Source of the DNA: Rudanella paleaurantiibacter
GTDB lineage: Bacteria > Bacteroidota > Bacteroidia > Cytophagales > Spirosomataceae
Length of the DNA: 64,000 nucleotides
Assembly: GCF_009184635.1 (NCBI RefSeq)
Contig: NZ_WELI01000006.1
Coordinates: 186,001-250,000, forward strand
Reading direction: 5' to 3'
Both the position numbers and the translations under genes were made by a program. Below the pieces are notes generated by a model that was given only the letters and a program-made list of their open reading frames with translations, did not search any database and was not told where the DNA came from. Below, one piece after another: positions 8,331 through 16,821 of the stretch (position 1 is the first letter of the stretch; the number at the start of each line of letters is the position of its first letter).

Positions 8331-8726
8331 ATGCCGACCGTAACTTATGAATCACTGAAAGCCGAGCAGGCCTGGATGGTCGTTTCGGATCAATTGAACC
8401 AACGTAACACGTTGCTCTCCAGAGGAATCAGTCACCTCGAACGTCAGGCAACTGAGTTGCCACTCGCCAGCCGATTAATGATTCTGCGGTACCACCTGCG
8501 GCATAGCCTGCGCAAAATGACGGGCGATGCCCGACGGTTGCCCCGCAACTCCGACGAGGCCGATGCCATTAGTCAGCAGTGGATGCACATTCATCAGTTG
8601 CACTTTTTGCTGCGTCAGATCGATGCCGAATTAGAGAACGCTTCGGAAGACAGCGATGCGTTCCGCGATTGGCTCGAATCCATGGAGTCGCGCGTGTACA
8701 AGTCGGCTCTGGTCACCTTGAACTAA
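8331..8726 (+). CDS. Small helical protein of unknown function
   Basis: 131 residues, no signal peptide, no membrane segment, no Cys. It is predicted almost entirely helical, with many charged residues, including RYHLRHSLRK (about 53-62) and an acidic C-terminal half (AELENASEDSD). I do not recognise a family. It is preceded by a plausible promoter and paired palindromes and followed by a very strong terminator, so it looks like a real, independently regulated single-gene unit. It diverges from the polyferredoxin gene, and the shared 213-bp spacer may coordinate the two (inference). It could be a small regulatory or structural protein; no function is claimed. Confidence 0.7.
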   Translation: MPTVTYESLKAEQAWMVVSDQLNQRNTLLSRGISHLERQATELPLASRLMILRYHLRHSLRKMTGDARRLPRNSDEADAISQQWMHIHQLHFLLRQIDAELENASEDSDAFRDWLESMESRVYKSALVTLN

Positions 8727-8756
8727 GGGTTTACCGAATACGTGAACGAAATAAAA

Positions 8757-8790
8757 AAAGCCGCCCCTCAAGTTGGGGGCGGCTTTCTGT
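8757..8790 (+). terminator. strong intrinsic terminator
   Basis: AAAGCCGCCCC (8758-8768) pairs with GGGGCGGCTTT (8776-8786), short loop, T-rich tail; on the opposite strand an A/T-run also follows, so it can serve the convergent 8856 gene too. Confidence 0.85.
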
Positions 8791-8855
8791 TTAGCATATT
8801 CTCTCAAATAAAAAGACAAGATTTGGGGGAGCCATTGGCCCACAGGCCGGCATGT

Positions 8856-11273
8856 TTACTGAAGTCGTTTATGCCGTATGATTACGCAGGAGGGTTCTCC
8901 ACAATCGGGAATCAAGCCAAATGACGGGTCGGTCGATTGGGCCGGGGCCAGCGCTCGCAGCGACGGCGCGGTCGGGGCTGGGTTCTGAAGCTGAACTTTA
9001 GGGCTAAGCAGGCCGTAAACAGGCGAGAAATTCGACTGCCGGGTGCTTATAGTGCGGTGTAACGGCTGACCTGCCACGAAGTTCGACGCGTCGAGAGCGA
9101 TGATATAAATTTCGTTGGCGTACATATTATTGAACTGGTAAACGCCCTGGGCGTTGGTACGAACCCGGTCGAGTACTTTACCATCAGCCGGGTTACCATC
9201 TCCGTTGGGGTCAGAATAGAGCGTAGCCGTCACGTTTGGCACACCCGGTTCACCCAATTCCTGTCGTCCGTTACGAGCAATTCCGTTGCCGCGTCCGTTG
9301 TCCAGAAAAACCACGCTGGAGAGCGACTGCGGAGGCCCACAATCCGGTACGTTAATGGCCATCAGGTCAACTGCACTGAAGGTATCATTGGCCAAAGCCA
9401 CAACGTACGTACCGGCTTTCTGAAGGTCTCGCACGGCACCTTTGGGGCTGATGGTAGCCAACGACCCGCTTGGTTTACTGATCATCCGCCATGATAGACC
9501 CGCTGAAGGAGCTGTCAGATCGAGCGTAGTAATGCCGCACCGGGTTGTGATATCAGGACCAGCATCGGGCACTACGTTCGATGGGGTGGGGTTTACCGTG
9601 ACCAATACCGTATCGGTACAAACGGTGGCCGGAGCCTCGGGCTGTGGTGGGGGCGGGCCGTCGGGGCTGGTCGAAATCCATTCAATCTGGACGGAGCCGG
9701 TGGTTTGTGAACCTGCCGGTGGAGTCAGCTGAATTTGCCGGATAATAGACGAGGCCCAGTTGGTATTACGTAGATCGATCTCGTACGTACGAAACTGATT
9801 GTCGTTGACCACCGTAAATTCTTTGAACCGGAATCCGAGAAAGTCGGAATCCTCAAAGTTGCGCCAGTGAAACTGGTACTTAGTCTGGTTGTTGTTCAGG
9901 TTGAAAGCGGCCCGTACGTACACTTTGGGGTTGTCTGAACCTTTCCAGTGAACGGCGGGCGACTTGAACAGTTGCGATCCCTGACCATTGTGTACAATCT
10001 GTACTTTGTTGCTGATCGGAAAGCCTGTATCGTTCCCTTCAAACAGGTGCCATCCGGCCCGGCTGTTCGAAAACCGGTAGTTAGGCCCGGTGTCGGGACG
10101 TGGTTGGGCATATACGTAAGCCCGAATGTCGTTGACATGGCCTACCACCAGCTCATAATCGAAATCGGTAACGGAGTTATGATCGAGTTGGGCAAACGGT
10201 GTGGCGGCAATGTATGACGTACTGGAGCCAAACTCGTTGTCGGTAAACTCGTCGCCGAAAAATCCTTCCTTAAAAAACAGATTATTCGGCGAGTACAGGC
10301 CCACACCGGTACCATCGTCGCGGGTAAGCGCCATCCAGGGCTCCGATACCTTCACGTTGGCCAACTCAAACGGAGCCGTGCGCTGGTATTTATCGCCGTT
10401 GGTGAAAGGTTGTGCGCCGGTATATCCCCAGGCTTTACGATAGGCTCCGTTGAGGTAAAGGCACGGAAATTCCTGCTCACGGGCAGTGAACTGGGTTTTA
10501 TCATTGCGGGCAAGCGTAACCCGGACGTGTACTTTTACAACCGGGCCCGCCAGCCGAACCCAATGTTCGATGATGGTGCCTTCTTCGTAATTACGCAGGG
10601 GCCAGAACTTGGCGGCCGTTTTCACGTACAGAAGATTGTCGCGTTTCTCAAACGCCAGAATACGACCTGGGTTCCCGTAGTAGTCGCCAGCCTGAAGGGG
10701 GTTCCAGCCAATCTGACTCCAAACGTCTTTGATTTCAAAGCCAGCAGGTTTGAACGGAACAGGCCCCGAGTAGGCAGCTACCTGTATCTGGCGGCCAAGG
10801 TCATAATTATTGACCATGTTGACGCCCGTTTTGGTGGAGAGGTACGTGATAGCCCCGCCGTAACGGCCATCTACACCTACTTTGATCTGGCCGTTGTCGA
10901 GCATTTCGAGCCCGGTAAGCGTGTTGCTGCGCAAAGGGCCGTCCGACTCAATAGGACGGTCGGCGTGCATGTTCATGCTGTGCGCAATGGACGACAGCAC
11001 AAACCGATACGTACCGGGGGTGCGCATACCGCTGATCGCCCCAGTCTGAGCGTGAATGGTGGCATCGGCCACTGGGTTGCCGGAGGGCATACACCAGAAA
11101 TAGCCGGCTGGAGCGTCTTTCAATTTGAAAGACGACTGGGTAGTGCTCTGGTCAGCACCTGCGTCGGGTTTAACGCAGGGAATCTGGGCCAGCGCCTTCA
11201 TGGTCGTTAAATGGGTGATCAGTAAAAGCCCTGTCCAGATTCCTCTGAAACGCCGTTCTCGTAAAAAAACCAT
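8856..11273 (-). CDS. Large secreted protein with C-terminal SdrD B-like domain
   Basis: The frame runs to 11390, but that would overlap the preceding gene; the ATG at 11273 gives a signal peptide (ending near KALAQ) and a product of 805 residues. The first ~60 mature residues resemble an Ig/PKD-like module (DAGADQSTTQ...). The middle ~400 residues are beta-rich with many Trp/Tyr/Asn, as in carbohydrate-active or carbohydrate-binding proteins, but no catalytic motif is recognised. A PPPPQPEAP linker leads to another Ig-like stretch (DAGPDITTRCG). The C-terminal part has an SdrD B-like fold: VFLDNGRGNG...ELGEPGVPNVTATLYSD...TNAQGVYQFNNM. No type IX sorting domain is evident. It closes the exported sugar-pathway gene cluster, suggesting a substrate-binding or depolymerising role (inference). 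Confidence 0.75.
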   Translation of the reverse strand: MVFLRERRFRGIWTGLLLITHLTTMKALAQIPCVKPDAGADQSTTQSSFKLKDAPAGYFWCMPSGNPVADATIHAQTGAISGMRTPGTYRFVLSSIAHSMNMHADRPIESDGPLRSNTLTGLEMLDNGQIKVGVDGRYGGAITYLSTKTGVNMVNNYDLGRQIQVAAYSGPVPFKPAGFEIKDVWSQIGWNPLQAGDYYGNPGRILAFEKRDNLLYVKTAAKFWPLRNYEEGTIIEHWVRLAGPVVKVHVRVTLARNDKTQFTAREQEFPCLYLNGAYRKAWGYTGAQPFTNGDKYQRTAPFELANVKVSEPWMALTRDDGTGVGLYSPNNLFFKEGFFGDEFTDNEFGSSTSYIAATPFAQLDHNSVTDFDYELVVGHVNDIRAYVYAQPRPDTGPNYRFSNSRAGWHLFEGNDTGFPISNKVQIVHNGQGSQLFKSPAVHWKGSDNPKVYVRAAFNLNNNQTKYQFHWRNFEDSDFLGFRFKEFTVVNDNQFRTYEIDLRNTNWASSIIRQIQLTPPAGSQTTGSVQIEWISTSPDGPPPPQPEAPATVCTDTVLVTVNPTPSNVVPDAGPDITTRCGITTLDLTAPSAGLSWRMISKPSGSLATISPKGAVRDLQKAGTYVVALANDTFSAVDLMAINVPDCGPPQSLSSVVFLDNGRGNGIARNGRQELGEPGVPNVTATLYSDPNGDGNPADGKVLDRVRTNAQGVYQFNNMYANEIYIIALDASNFVAGQPLHRTISTRQSNFSPVYGLLSPKVQLQNPAPTAPSLRALAPAQSTDPSFGLIPDCGEPSCVIIRHKRLQ

Positions 11274-11355
11274 ACCTGGATTGACTTCTTTTTTAGCCTC
11301 AGGTATGGTTCTGAACAAAATGTATGCCAGTATGTTAAATAGCTCAAAATGGGCC

Positions 11356-12384
11356 TTACTGACCTGTAAACGCCTTATTCTGAGCTTCAATGCTCGCGTT
11401 GTCGTTAGGGCCGGAAGTAATTACAACCCGGTACTGGAATGTAACTGATTTGCCTGCGCCGAGCGTATAGTTCATCGGGGCGGCCTTGCCACTCGACAAT
11501 ACCGAAGGAGCCAGCGGATTGGCCGCGTATAGGCCATAACCTCTTGAGTGCCAGTAAGTAGGATAGCCAACATTTTTCGGGTGATCCATGATAACGACCG
11601 AGACGTCTTCATCGTTGATCCTACCGGTCAGGTTCATCCATTTGGCGCGGGTGCCCCAAACGGCCTCGCCTTCAACGCCTTCGCTGCTATGGTATTTACC
11701 AGTGATACCGGCGCTTGCCGTAGCCGCTACTTTGGTAGCTATCCCGTTTGCGTCGGTGAAAACTTCGGGTTTGTTGGAAGGGTGTTCCAGCTCCCGGCTA
11801 ACCCGAATAGCAACCATACCTTCTTTGTTGTCTTTGAAAACAACGTCTTTACCCAGGGCGGTGAGGGTGGTAATCCGGTCGATGCTGCGCTGCTTGCCGC
11901 TGCCCTTGAAAATATACGTGGTGCGTTCGCGAAGCATGGGCTGATTGTCTTTATCGAGCCAGGCGGCTGTCACGACCAGCTCGGCCTGATCTTTTCCGCT
12001 TTTCATCGATTGTACACCCGTATGCACAACCGTTCCGTAGGTGCCTTTATGGTCAGGGCTAATATCAGTCGAGTTGTTCCAGAAGTCGTGGCCGTTTACG
12101 TCGCCGTAGTTCAACCACATACCCACGTGGTGGGGGTGGTCAACGCGCTCACCGGGGCGCGGGTCGAGGGGCCAACCCCGCGTGATGAAGTTACCGCCCG
12201 CTGTTCGGATAGGGTACAGAACGGCTTTTTTGAGCGATGCCGGGCCGGGGTAGATGTAGGCCGTAAAGGGTTTACCGTCGACGGTGACCTCAACCCGCTT
12301 GGCGGCCTCGTCGTGACGAAGCTGAATCCGGTTTTGGGCAACGGCCGACAAGCTGATTAACGACAGGAACAGGATCTTTTTCAT
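11356..12384 (-). CDS. Exported DUF6807 (PmoA-like) protein
   Basis: 342 residues with a signal peptide (MKKILFLSLISLSAVAQ). The mature part matches the DUF6807 family, annotated in databases as 'methane oxygenase PmoA', although it is unrelated to the membrane particulate methane monooxygenase. Visible features are TVDGKPFTAYIYPG, the HPHHVGMWLNYGDVNG segment with clustered His (about 85-98), and a late VIMDHPKNVGYPTYWHSRGYGL stretch. The family is common in sugar-utilisation clusters of Bacteroidetes and Planctomycetes next to Gfo/Idh/MocA oxidoreductases and DUF1080 proteins, exactly as here. Biochemical function is unknown; a beta-sandwich sugar-processing or binding role is an inference. 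It is downstream of the oxidoreductase, separated by a palindromic repeat. Confidence 0.85.
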   Translation of the reverse strand: MKKILFLSLISLSAVAQNRIQLRHDEAAKRVEVTVDGKPFTAYIYPGPASLKKAVLYPIRTAGGNFITRGWPLDPRPGERVDHPHHVGMWLNYGDVNGHDFWNNSTDISPDHKGTYGTVVHTGVQSMKSGKDQAELVVTAAWLDKDNQPMLRERTTYIFKGSGKQRSIDRITTLTALGKDVVFKDNKEGMVAIRVSRELEHPSNKPEVFTDANGIATKVAATASAGITGKYHSSEGVEGEAVWGTRAKWMNLTGRINDEDVSVVIMDHPKNVGYPTYWHSRGYGLYAANPLAPSVLSSGKAAPMNYTLGAGKSVTFQYRVVITSGPNDNASIEAQNKAFTGQ

Positions 12385-12400
12385 GAATTTCGGATAAAAG

Positions 12401-12498
12401 GAATGGCACGCAAATGACGTGGATTAGACTGATCGACAGAGATTTTCTGCATGAAATCCGTGTCGATCCGCTACATCTGCGTCATCCGCGTGCCATTC
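12401..12498. repeat. 98-bp imperfect palindrome (REP/MITE-like)
   Basis: GAATGGCACGC at 12401-12411 and its complement at 12488-12498 form the ends; the arms continue with ATGACG..GAT matches and inner GATCGACA / TGTCGATC arms, so almost the whole 98 bp folds on itself. A 14-bp piece of the same arm, GGATGACGCAGATG, recurs at 13954-13967 in the next intergenic gap on the other side of the oxidoreductase gene. Confidence 0.6.
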
Positions 12499-12511
12499 GG
12501 GCGGTTAAAAG

Positions 12512-13837
12512 TTAGCTCAGAATCATGTCGTTTTTGCCCGCATCCCAGGCAACCCGCTTACCAGTTTGCAAAGCTGTTGTCGCCATAATGTTGGCTATCG
12601 AGTGATTGAAACCGGCCCGTGCGGGGGCGTTGGGCTCCTTGCGGCTGCGTACGCACTCCATCCAGTTGAGCATGTGGAGCGAGGTCATTGGGTCGGCCCC
12701 GGTATTGGCTCCTGTTTCCATCCGGGCGGCATTAGGCAGCGTCATTTCGGGCAACAGGTTAGCCTGCATACCCATGTCTTTGGCCGGACCTGCCTGCAGA
12801 CCACCCTCGGGCGTGATTTTGTTCGTGTCGAGGTTAATCATGCCACCGTTCGAGTAGTAGTACTCTTTGGTGCCGCCGGCTTCGTTGTGCATCCGCGACG
12901 AATACAGTACCTGAAAGCCTTTCGATTTGTCGTTGTCAGGGCCGTAATCAAATACCGCCGTGAAGGTGTCGGCGTTTACACGACCGTCTTTCCAAACGTA
13001 CACTCCGCCATTGGCTACCACCGAACGGGGATGGTCGAAACCGCTGAACCAGTGAACCGTGTCAATTTGGTGCGACATCCACTGCCCTGGAATACCCGAC
13101 GAATACGGATAGAACAACCGGAACTCCAGATATTTGCGGGGGTCCCACTCTACCTTTGGCCGGTTGAGCAGATAGCGGTTCCAGTCGGTATCCTCTTTCC
13201 GGATTTCGGAAACAAGCTTAGCCCGACGCCAGCGACCGGGCTGGTTTACGTTCCAGGTCATTTCAACCATGCTGATATCGCCAAACTTGCCCGACCGGAT
13301 AAACTCATTGGCCGAATGGTAGTTGGGGGCCGACCGGCGCTGCGAGCCTACCTGTACAATCCGCTTTGATTTCTCAACTGCCTTGAGGGCTTTGCGGGCG
13401 TCTTCCATCGACTCCGCAAACGGCTTTTCTACGTACACATCACGCCCTGACTCAACCGCGTCGACGCAGTGCAGCGCGTGCTGAAAGTCGGCGGTGCTGA
13501 TGATTACAGCGTCTACGTCCTTGCGGTCGAGCAGCTCGTCGTTATTCCGTGATTTAAAGAAATTCGAATCCGCCCAGTTTTTACCCTTCAGGTACTGCTC
13601 GGCCTCATCGCGCCGACGGCTCCAGATGTCTGAAACACCCACAAAGGCAAAGTTCTGGTTTTTGGCGTGGTTCATAAAGGCCGGGGCAAGCGACTGCCGA
13701 AACCGGTCAGAGAACCCAATGATACCCACCCGAACGCGCTCGTTGGCACCGAGAATCCGGGCGTAGCTGCTGGCAGAGAAGCTCATGCCCAGGCCAGCTA
13801 ATGCTGATTTTTTTATAAACTCACGACGATTTTCCAT
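12512..13837 (-). CDS. Gfo/Idh/MocA family oxidoreductase with Tat signal
   Basis: NAD(P)-dependent sugar oxidoreductase. The ORF extends to 13858, but the ATG at 13837 yields a twin-arginine leader (RREFIKK followed by ALAGLGMSFSAS), so a 441-residue exported enzyme is chosen. The Rossmann part shows VRVGIIGFSDR, with the usual GxGxxG degenerated to GIIGFS; AVIISTADFQHA and the EKPFAESMEDARKAL signature (about 130-140, catalytic Lys in EKP) are clear. The C-terminal GFO_IDH_MocA domain contains WNRYLLNRPK and WMSHQIDTVHW, the latter with the substrate-binding His. Exported members usually carry a tightly bound cofactor. Together with the DUF1080 hydrolase and the isomerase it suggests C3-oxidation of glycosides outside the cytoplasm (inference from family and context). 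Confidence 0.9.
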   Translation of the reverse strand: MENRREFIKKSALAGLGMSFSASSYARILGANERVRVGIIGFSDRFRQSLAPAFMNHAKNQNFAFVGVSDIWSRRRDEAEQYLKGKNWADSNFFKSRNNDELLDRKDVDAVIISTADFQHALHCVDAVESGRDVYVEKPFAESMEDARKALKAVEKSKRIVQVGSQRRSAPNYHSANEFIRSGKFGDISMVEMTWNVNQPGRWRRAKLVSEIRKEDTDWNRYLLNRPKVEWDPRKYLEFRLFYPYSSGIPGQWMSHQIDTVHWFSGFDHPRSVVANGGVYVWKDGRVNADTFTAVFDYGPDNDKSKGFQVLYSSRMHNEAGGTKEYYYSNGGMINLDTNKITPEGGLQAGPAKDMGMQANLLPEMTLPNAARMETGANTGADPMTSLHMLNWMECVRSRKEPNAPARAGFNHSIANIMATTALQTGKRVAWDAGKNDMILS

Positions 13838-14042
13838 GATAGGACTACGTTTTGCCACTGAATGTTATGCCTCTTGAAAAGAGCGTAGCGGGGGCTTCCT
13901 ACTGCCTGTGGTTAGTCATTACAGCATATTTGTTCGGGCCTGTAAGCCCGTAAGGATGACGCAGATGCACCCATGAGTCGGTATTTCTGGCGGTGTTTAA
14001 CAGATGCCTGCCCCAAAGCGGGATATTTGGGTAAAGCGGCTT

Positions 14043-14078
14043 AAAAAAGGGTCTGGCTTCGCGTTGGAAACCAGACCC
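14043..14078 (-). terminator. intrinsic terminator after the DUF1080 gene
   Basis: On the minus strand a GGGTCTGG/CCAGACCC stem (14071-14078 / 14049-14056) is followed by six T (14048-14043). It separates the isomerase-DUF1080 pair from the oxidoreductase gene. The rest of the 13838-14042 gap holds a partial copy of the 12401 palindrome (13954-13967) and nothing else I recognise. Confidence 0.75.
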
Positions 14079-14108
14079 TCGTATGAGCGTAAACTCTGCT
14101 GAGTGAGC

Positions 14109-14861
14109 TTACAGTGTTTTGATCTTGATGTTGCGGAACGACACTTTGTCGCCGTGGTCCTGAAGCAGAATGTGGCCAATGGGCGCTTCGCCGAACCGAC
14201 CATTGGCGTTGTAGGCGGGGGCGGCATACTTGCTCATGCCTACCAACTTCCGAAACTCTTCGCTGCCACGCTCGTACTCTACCACCTTTTTGCCGTTGAG
14301 CCAGTGCTCCACGTGCGTACCGTTGACGAGTACCCGGCCGGTGTTCCACTCGCCAATGGGATTCACTTGCTTACCCTTGGCCGTAATCAGGTCATAGAGT
14401 GAGCCTACGGTGCGGTTGCCATCGCGACCCATTTTGGCATCGGGGTGCTTGGCATCATCGAGTACCTGAAACTCCAGGCCAAAGGCCGAACCCGCCGGTT
14501 TGGGTTTGTGCTCAACTACAAAGTATTTCAATCCGCTGTTGGCCCCTTCGGTCAGTCGGAACTCAAACATGAGGTCAAAATTGCTGTACTCGCCCTCGGT
14601 GACGATATCGCCGAAGTTGGTCGACTCTGAACCGTCAGACTTCTGAATCGACAGCGTACCATCTTCAACATTCCAGCCTTTAGCCGGAAATTTATCCATG
14701 TAAGCGCCCCGCCAGCCTTTGGTGGTCTTACCGTCGAAAAGTAATTTCCAGCCCTCGCGCTTTTCTTTGGCGGTCAGGGTATTGGGCGATTGTGGCCCTT
14801 CGGCTGCAATCAGGGTGGTCAGTAACAGGCCAGTAAGGCCGGCGATCAAAAATGATTTCAC
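14109..14861 (-). CDS. Exported DUF1080 protein (3-keto-disaccharide hydrolase domain)
   Basis: 250 residues with a Sec signal peptide (about 1-20). The single DUF1080 (PF06439) domain is a concanavalin-like beta-sandwich; family landmarks are GWKLLFDGKTTKGWRG (about 37-52), WNVEDGTLSI, the EFRLTEGANSGLKYFV strand pair (about 100-115), GLEFQVLDD, and the closing GHILLQDHGDKVSFRNI. Members cleave 3-keto-glycosides formed by Gfo/Idh/MocA oxidoreductases. The start overlaps the stop of the upstream isomerase gene by 4 bases (ATGA-type coupling), so the two are cotranslated. The Asp/Glu/His residues expected in the active site are present in these motifs but I cannot assign them individually. Confidence 0.9.
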   Translation of the reverse strand: MKSFLIAGLTGLLLTTLIAAEGPQSPNTLTAKEKREGWKLLFDGKTTKGWRGAYMDKFPAKGWNVEDGTLSIQKSDGSESTNFGDIVTEGEYSNFDLMFEFRLTEGANSGLKYFVVEHKPKPAGSAFGLEFQVLDDAKHPDAKMGRDGNRTVGSLYDLITAKGKQVNPIGEWNTGRVLVNGTHVEHWLNGKKVVEYERGSEEFRKLVGMSKYAAPAYNANGRFGEAPIGHILLQDHGDKVSFRNIKIKTL

Positions 14862-15790
14862 AACTTAAATTTTAGTGTCTTGGTGATGTACTCTTTGCTA
14901 ATAGCCGCACACTGAGCTGCCGTTTTGTCTTTTTCGGGGACACCGTCGAGCTCAACCACGCCCCAGCCTTTAAACTTGATCTTGTCGAGAGCTTTAAACA
15001 CTGCCGCCACATCGACATTGCCCCGCCCGAGCTCAACGAATTTGTACGCCCGGCCGTTGTTCGTTCCATCGGTAATGGGCGACATGGTGTCTTTGAGATG
15101 TAGCGAATGAATCATATCGCGGTACTGAATCACGGCTTTCTCCGGCAGGCCACCCCCTTGCTTATAGTGGGCAATGTCGAGCAGGAGCCGTATATACTTC
15201 GGATTCATAGCCTGCACAATTACATCGACTTCTTCGGGGGTTTCGCCCAGTTGGTGCATGTGATTGTGGTACACTGCCTGCACGCCCAGGTCGGCCGTTT
15301 GCTGACCAATTTTGTTCATGACCTCCGCCAGCCGCTTCAGTTCGTCGGTGGTCGGGAGCCGGTCTTTGGGCCGTACATTGTTGGTGAGCTGCAAGGCCGA
15401 GCCACCCAATGCCTTCACAAAGCTGGCGTGAGCCACGTGCTGGTCAATAGTGCTTTGTTCTTTCGCGGGGTCGATTTCGACATTCCCGCTCGAGAACATG
15501 CACAGTTGCAGCCCGGCTGCGTCGAGCATGGCTTTCAGTTCCGAGGGTTTGGTCCGGTACGGCCCAAACGCGTTGGCGCGGAGCTGAATACCCCGAAAGC
15601 CAAGTCCGGAAATGTCTTTGATAGCCTGAGCATCGTTGCCTCCCCAGGTGATGGCCGAGTAGCCAATCTGCAAACCGGATTTGTGGGGGGCCGAGTGGAG
15701 GGCCAGGGCGTCGGCTCCGGCCGAGAGTGCCAGAGCCGACAGGCCGGCCGACTGGAGGAACTGCCGTCTGTTGAGTACGGACTCCTTCAT
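14858..15790 (-). CDS. Sugar phosphate isomerase/epimerase-like TIM barrel with Tat signal
   Basis: 310 residues of the xylose-isomerase-like (AP endonuclease 2) TIM-barrel family. A twin-arginine leader is visible (NRRQFLQSAGLSALALSAG), predicting export of the folded enzyme. Metal-site landmarks are FRGIQLRANAFG (about 65), VYHNHMHQ (about 168-175), LLLDIAHY (about 203-210), MIHSLHLKD (about 226-234) and WGVVELDG near the C-terminus, which together supply the His/Glu/Asp ligands of one divalent metal. In this family exported members sit beside DUF1080 and Gfo/Idh/MocA genes and are thought to isomerise keto-sugars; this is family context and not proven here. First gene of the minus-strand keto-sugar cluster; it overlaps the next by 4 bp. 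Confidence 0.88.
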   Translation of the reverse strand: MKESVLNRRQFLQSAGLSALALSAGADALALHSAPHKSGLQIGYSAITWGGNDAQAIKDISGLGFRGIQLRANAFGPYRTKPSELKAMLDAAGLQLCMFSSGNVEIDPAKEQSTIDQHVAHASFVKALGGSALQLTNNVRPKDRLPTTDELKRLAEVMNKIGQQTADLGVQAVYHNHMHQLGETPEEVDVIVQAMNPKYIRLLLDIAHYKQGGGLPEKAVIQYRDMIHSLHLKDTMSPITDGTNNGRAYKFVELGRGNVDVAAVFKALDKIKFKGWGVVELDGVPEKDKTAAQCAAISKEYITKTLKFKL

Positions 15791-15934
15791 GATGGATTCG
15801 GGAATAGTCAGTGCCGTTTCGATGTGTCAGACACGTCACAGCGACATCTGCTGGTTAAATGTATATACTTTGTCAGAAATAATGCGATTAAAAAAGTAGG
15901 CGCGGTCGATTATCTACCCAGTGGTACAGAGGGC

Positions 15935-16741
15935 TTATCGTTTGACCGCTTTGTTCAACTGACCTACCGAAAGTTTGAGCGGAAAGACCAGATGCCCCCG
16001 TACTTCGAGCGAATCACCGGGGTGCATTGTCACCCGCCGGTCGTCGTCGTTGAGCAAGAGGGTAAGGGTACCCCGTTGTAAGCCGATGCGGGTTCCTTCG
16101 GCCTGTTGACCAATCCAGAATTCGGTGCCGGTAGCTTCTACGGTTACGTCGGAGGTGTGAACCCGAAAGGTGGACGTTTTAGGGCTGTGTACCACCGAAA
16201 ACCGGGCCTCGCCCTGTAGCCATACTGCGCGTGGAATTTCGCCAACCCATTGCTGTACAAACTCCAGCTGACTGTTGGGTTGCAGCCGGGCTTTGGAGCC
16301 ATCGGGTAGCCGTACCATGCGGGTTTGGGCGCTACCCGAACGAATGGTTTGCAGTTTGTCGCTCCGGTGAATCCAGTAACTCCAGCCAATGAACAGGAGC
16401 AAGCCGAGGGCAGCGGCAACGGTGCGGCCAAAATACCACCACGTAACAACTTTCTGGATGCTGGGTTGCAGAGGCTTTATTTCGTCAAGTTCGCGCAGCG
16501 AGCCCCGAATCCGCTCCCACAGGTTCGCCATTTCGTCGTTCGCCATGGCTCCCGGCAGCGGGGTCGAGCAGTCGATCACCATTCGGCGGGCTTCTTCAAC
16601 TACGGCCCGGCGGTGCGGATGTTGCTTTGTAAAGGTTTGCCAGAACAAGGCCACTTCGTCGTCGTCGGGGTGTTGTACCCACCGCATGAACATATCGTCG
16701 AGGGCTAACTCCTCAGCGGCATATGTAGCGTAGGGTTTCAT
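15935..16741 (-). CDS. FecR-family anti-sigma/signal transducer, short form
   Basis: 268 residues. The N-terminal cytoplasmic part (1-100) resembles the anti-sigma region, with several Trp residues and WERIRGSLRELDE; one membrane helix follows (about 103-122, VAAALGLLLFIGWSYWI); the periplasmic FecR domain covers about 130-250 (TRMVRLPDGSKARLQPNSQLEF, ARFSVVHSP, FRVHTSDVTVEATGTEFWI). The protein stops right after this domain and lacks the C-terminal DUF4974 (STN-like) extension of most Bacteroidetes FecR proteins. No ECF sigma gene or TonB receptor is next to it, which is unusual; its sigma partner must be elsewhere. Neighbours (keto-sugar cluster downstream, M16 peptidase upstream on the same strand) give no clear link. 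Confidence 0.85.
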   Translation of the reverse strand: MKPYATYAAEELALDDMFMRWVQHPDDDEVALFWQTFTKQHPHRRAVVEEARRMVIDCSTPLPGAMANDEMANLWERIRGSLRELDEIKPLQPSIQKVVTWWYFGRTVAAALGLLLFIGWSYWIHRSDKLQTIRSGSAQTRMVRLPDGSKARLQPNSQLEFVQQWVGEIPRAVWLQGEARFSVVHSPKTSTFRVHTSDVTVEATGTEFWIGQQAEGTRIGLQRGTLTLLLNDDDRRVTMHPGDSLEVRGHLVFPLKLSVGQLNKAVKR

Positions 16742-16821
16742 CGTGTGGACGTTTGGACGAGTGTTGATACGGGGGCAAAAGATACCCGTGTTATAATTTC
16801 TACTTGTAATTCAGGGATTCT

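Noticed and set aside
11274-11390. N-terminal extension of the secreted SdrD B-like protein
   Set aside because: It overlaps the end of the DUF6807 gene and would bury the signal peptide.
15107-16081. Long plus-strand ORF (about 324 codons) opposite the isomerase and FecR genes
   Set aside because: It spans the complement of two recognisable minus-strand genes and the gap between them; its translation resembles no family and follows the reverse-frame pattern of GC-rich codons.
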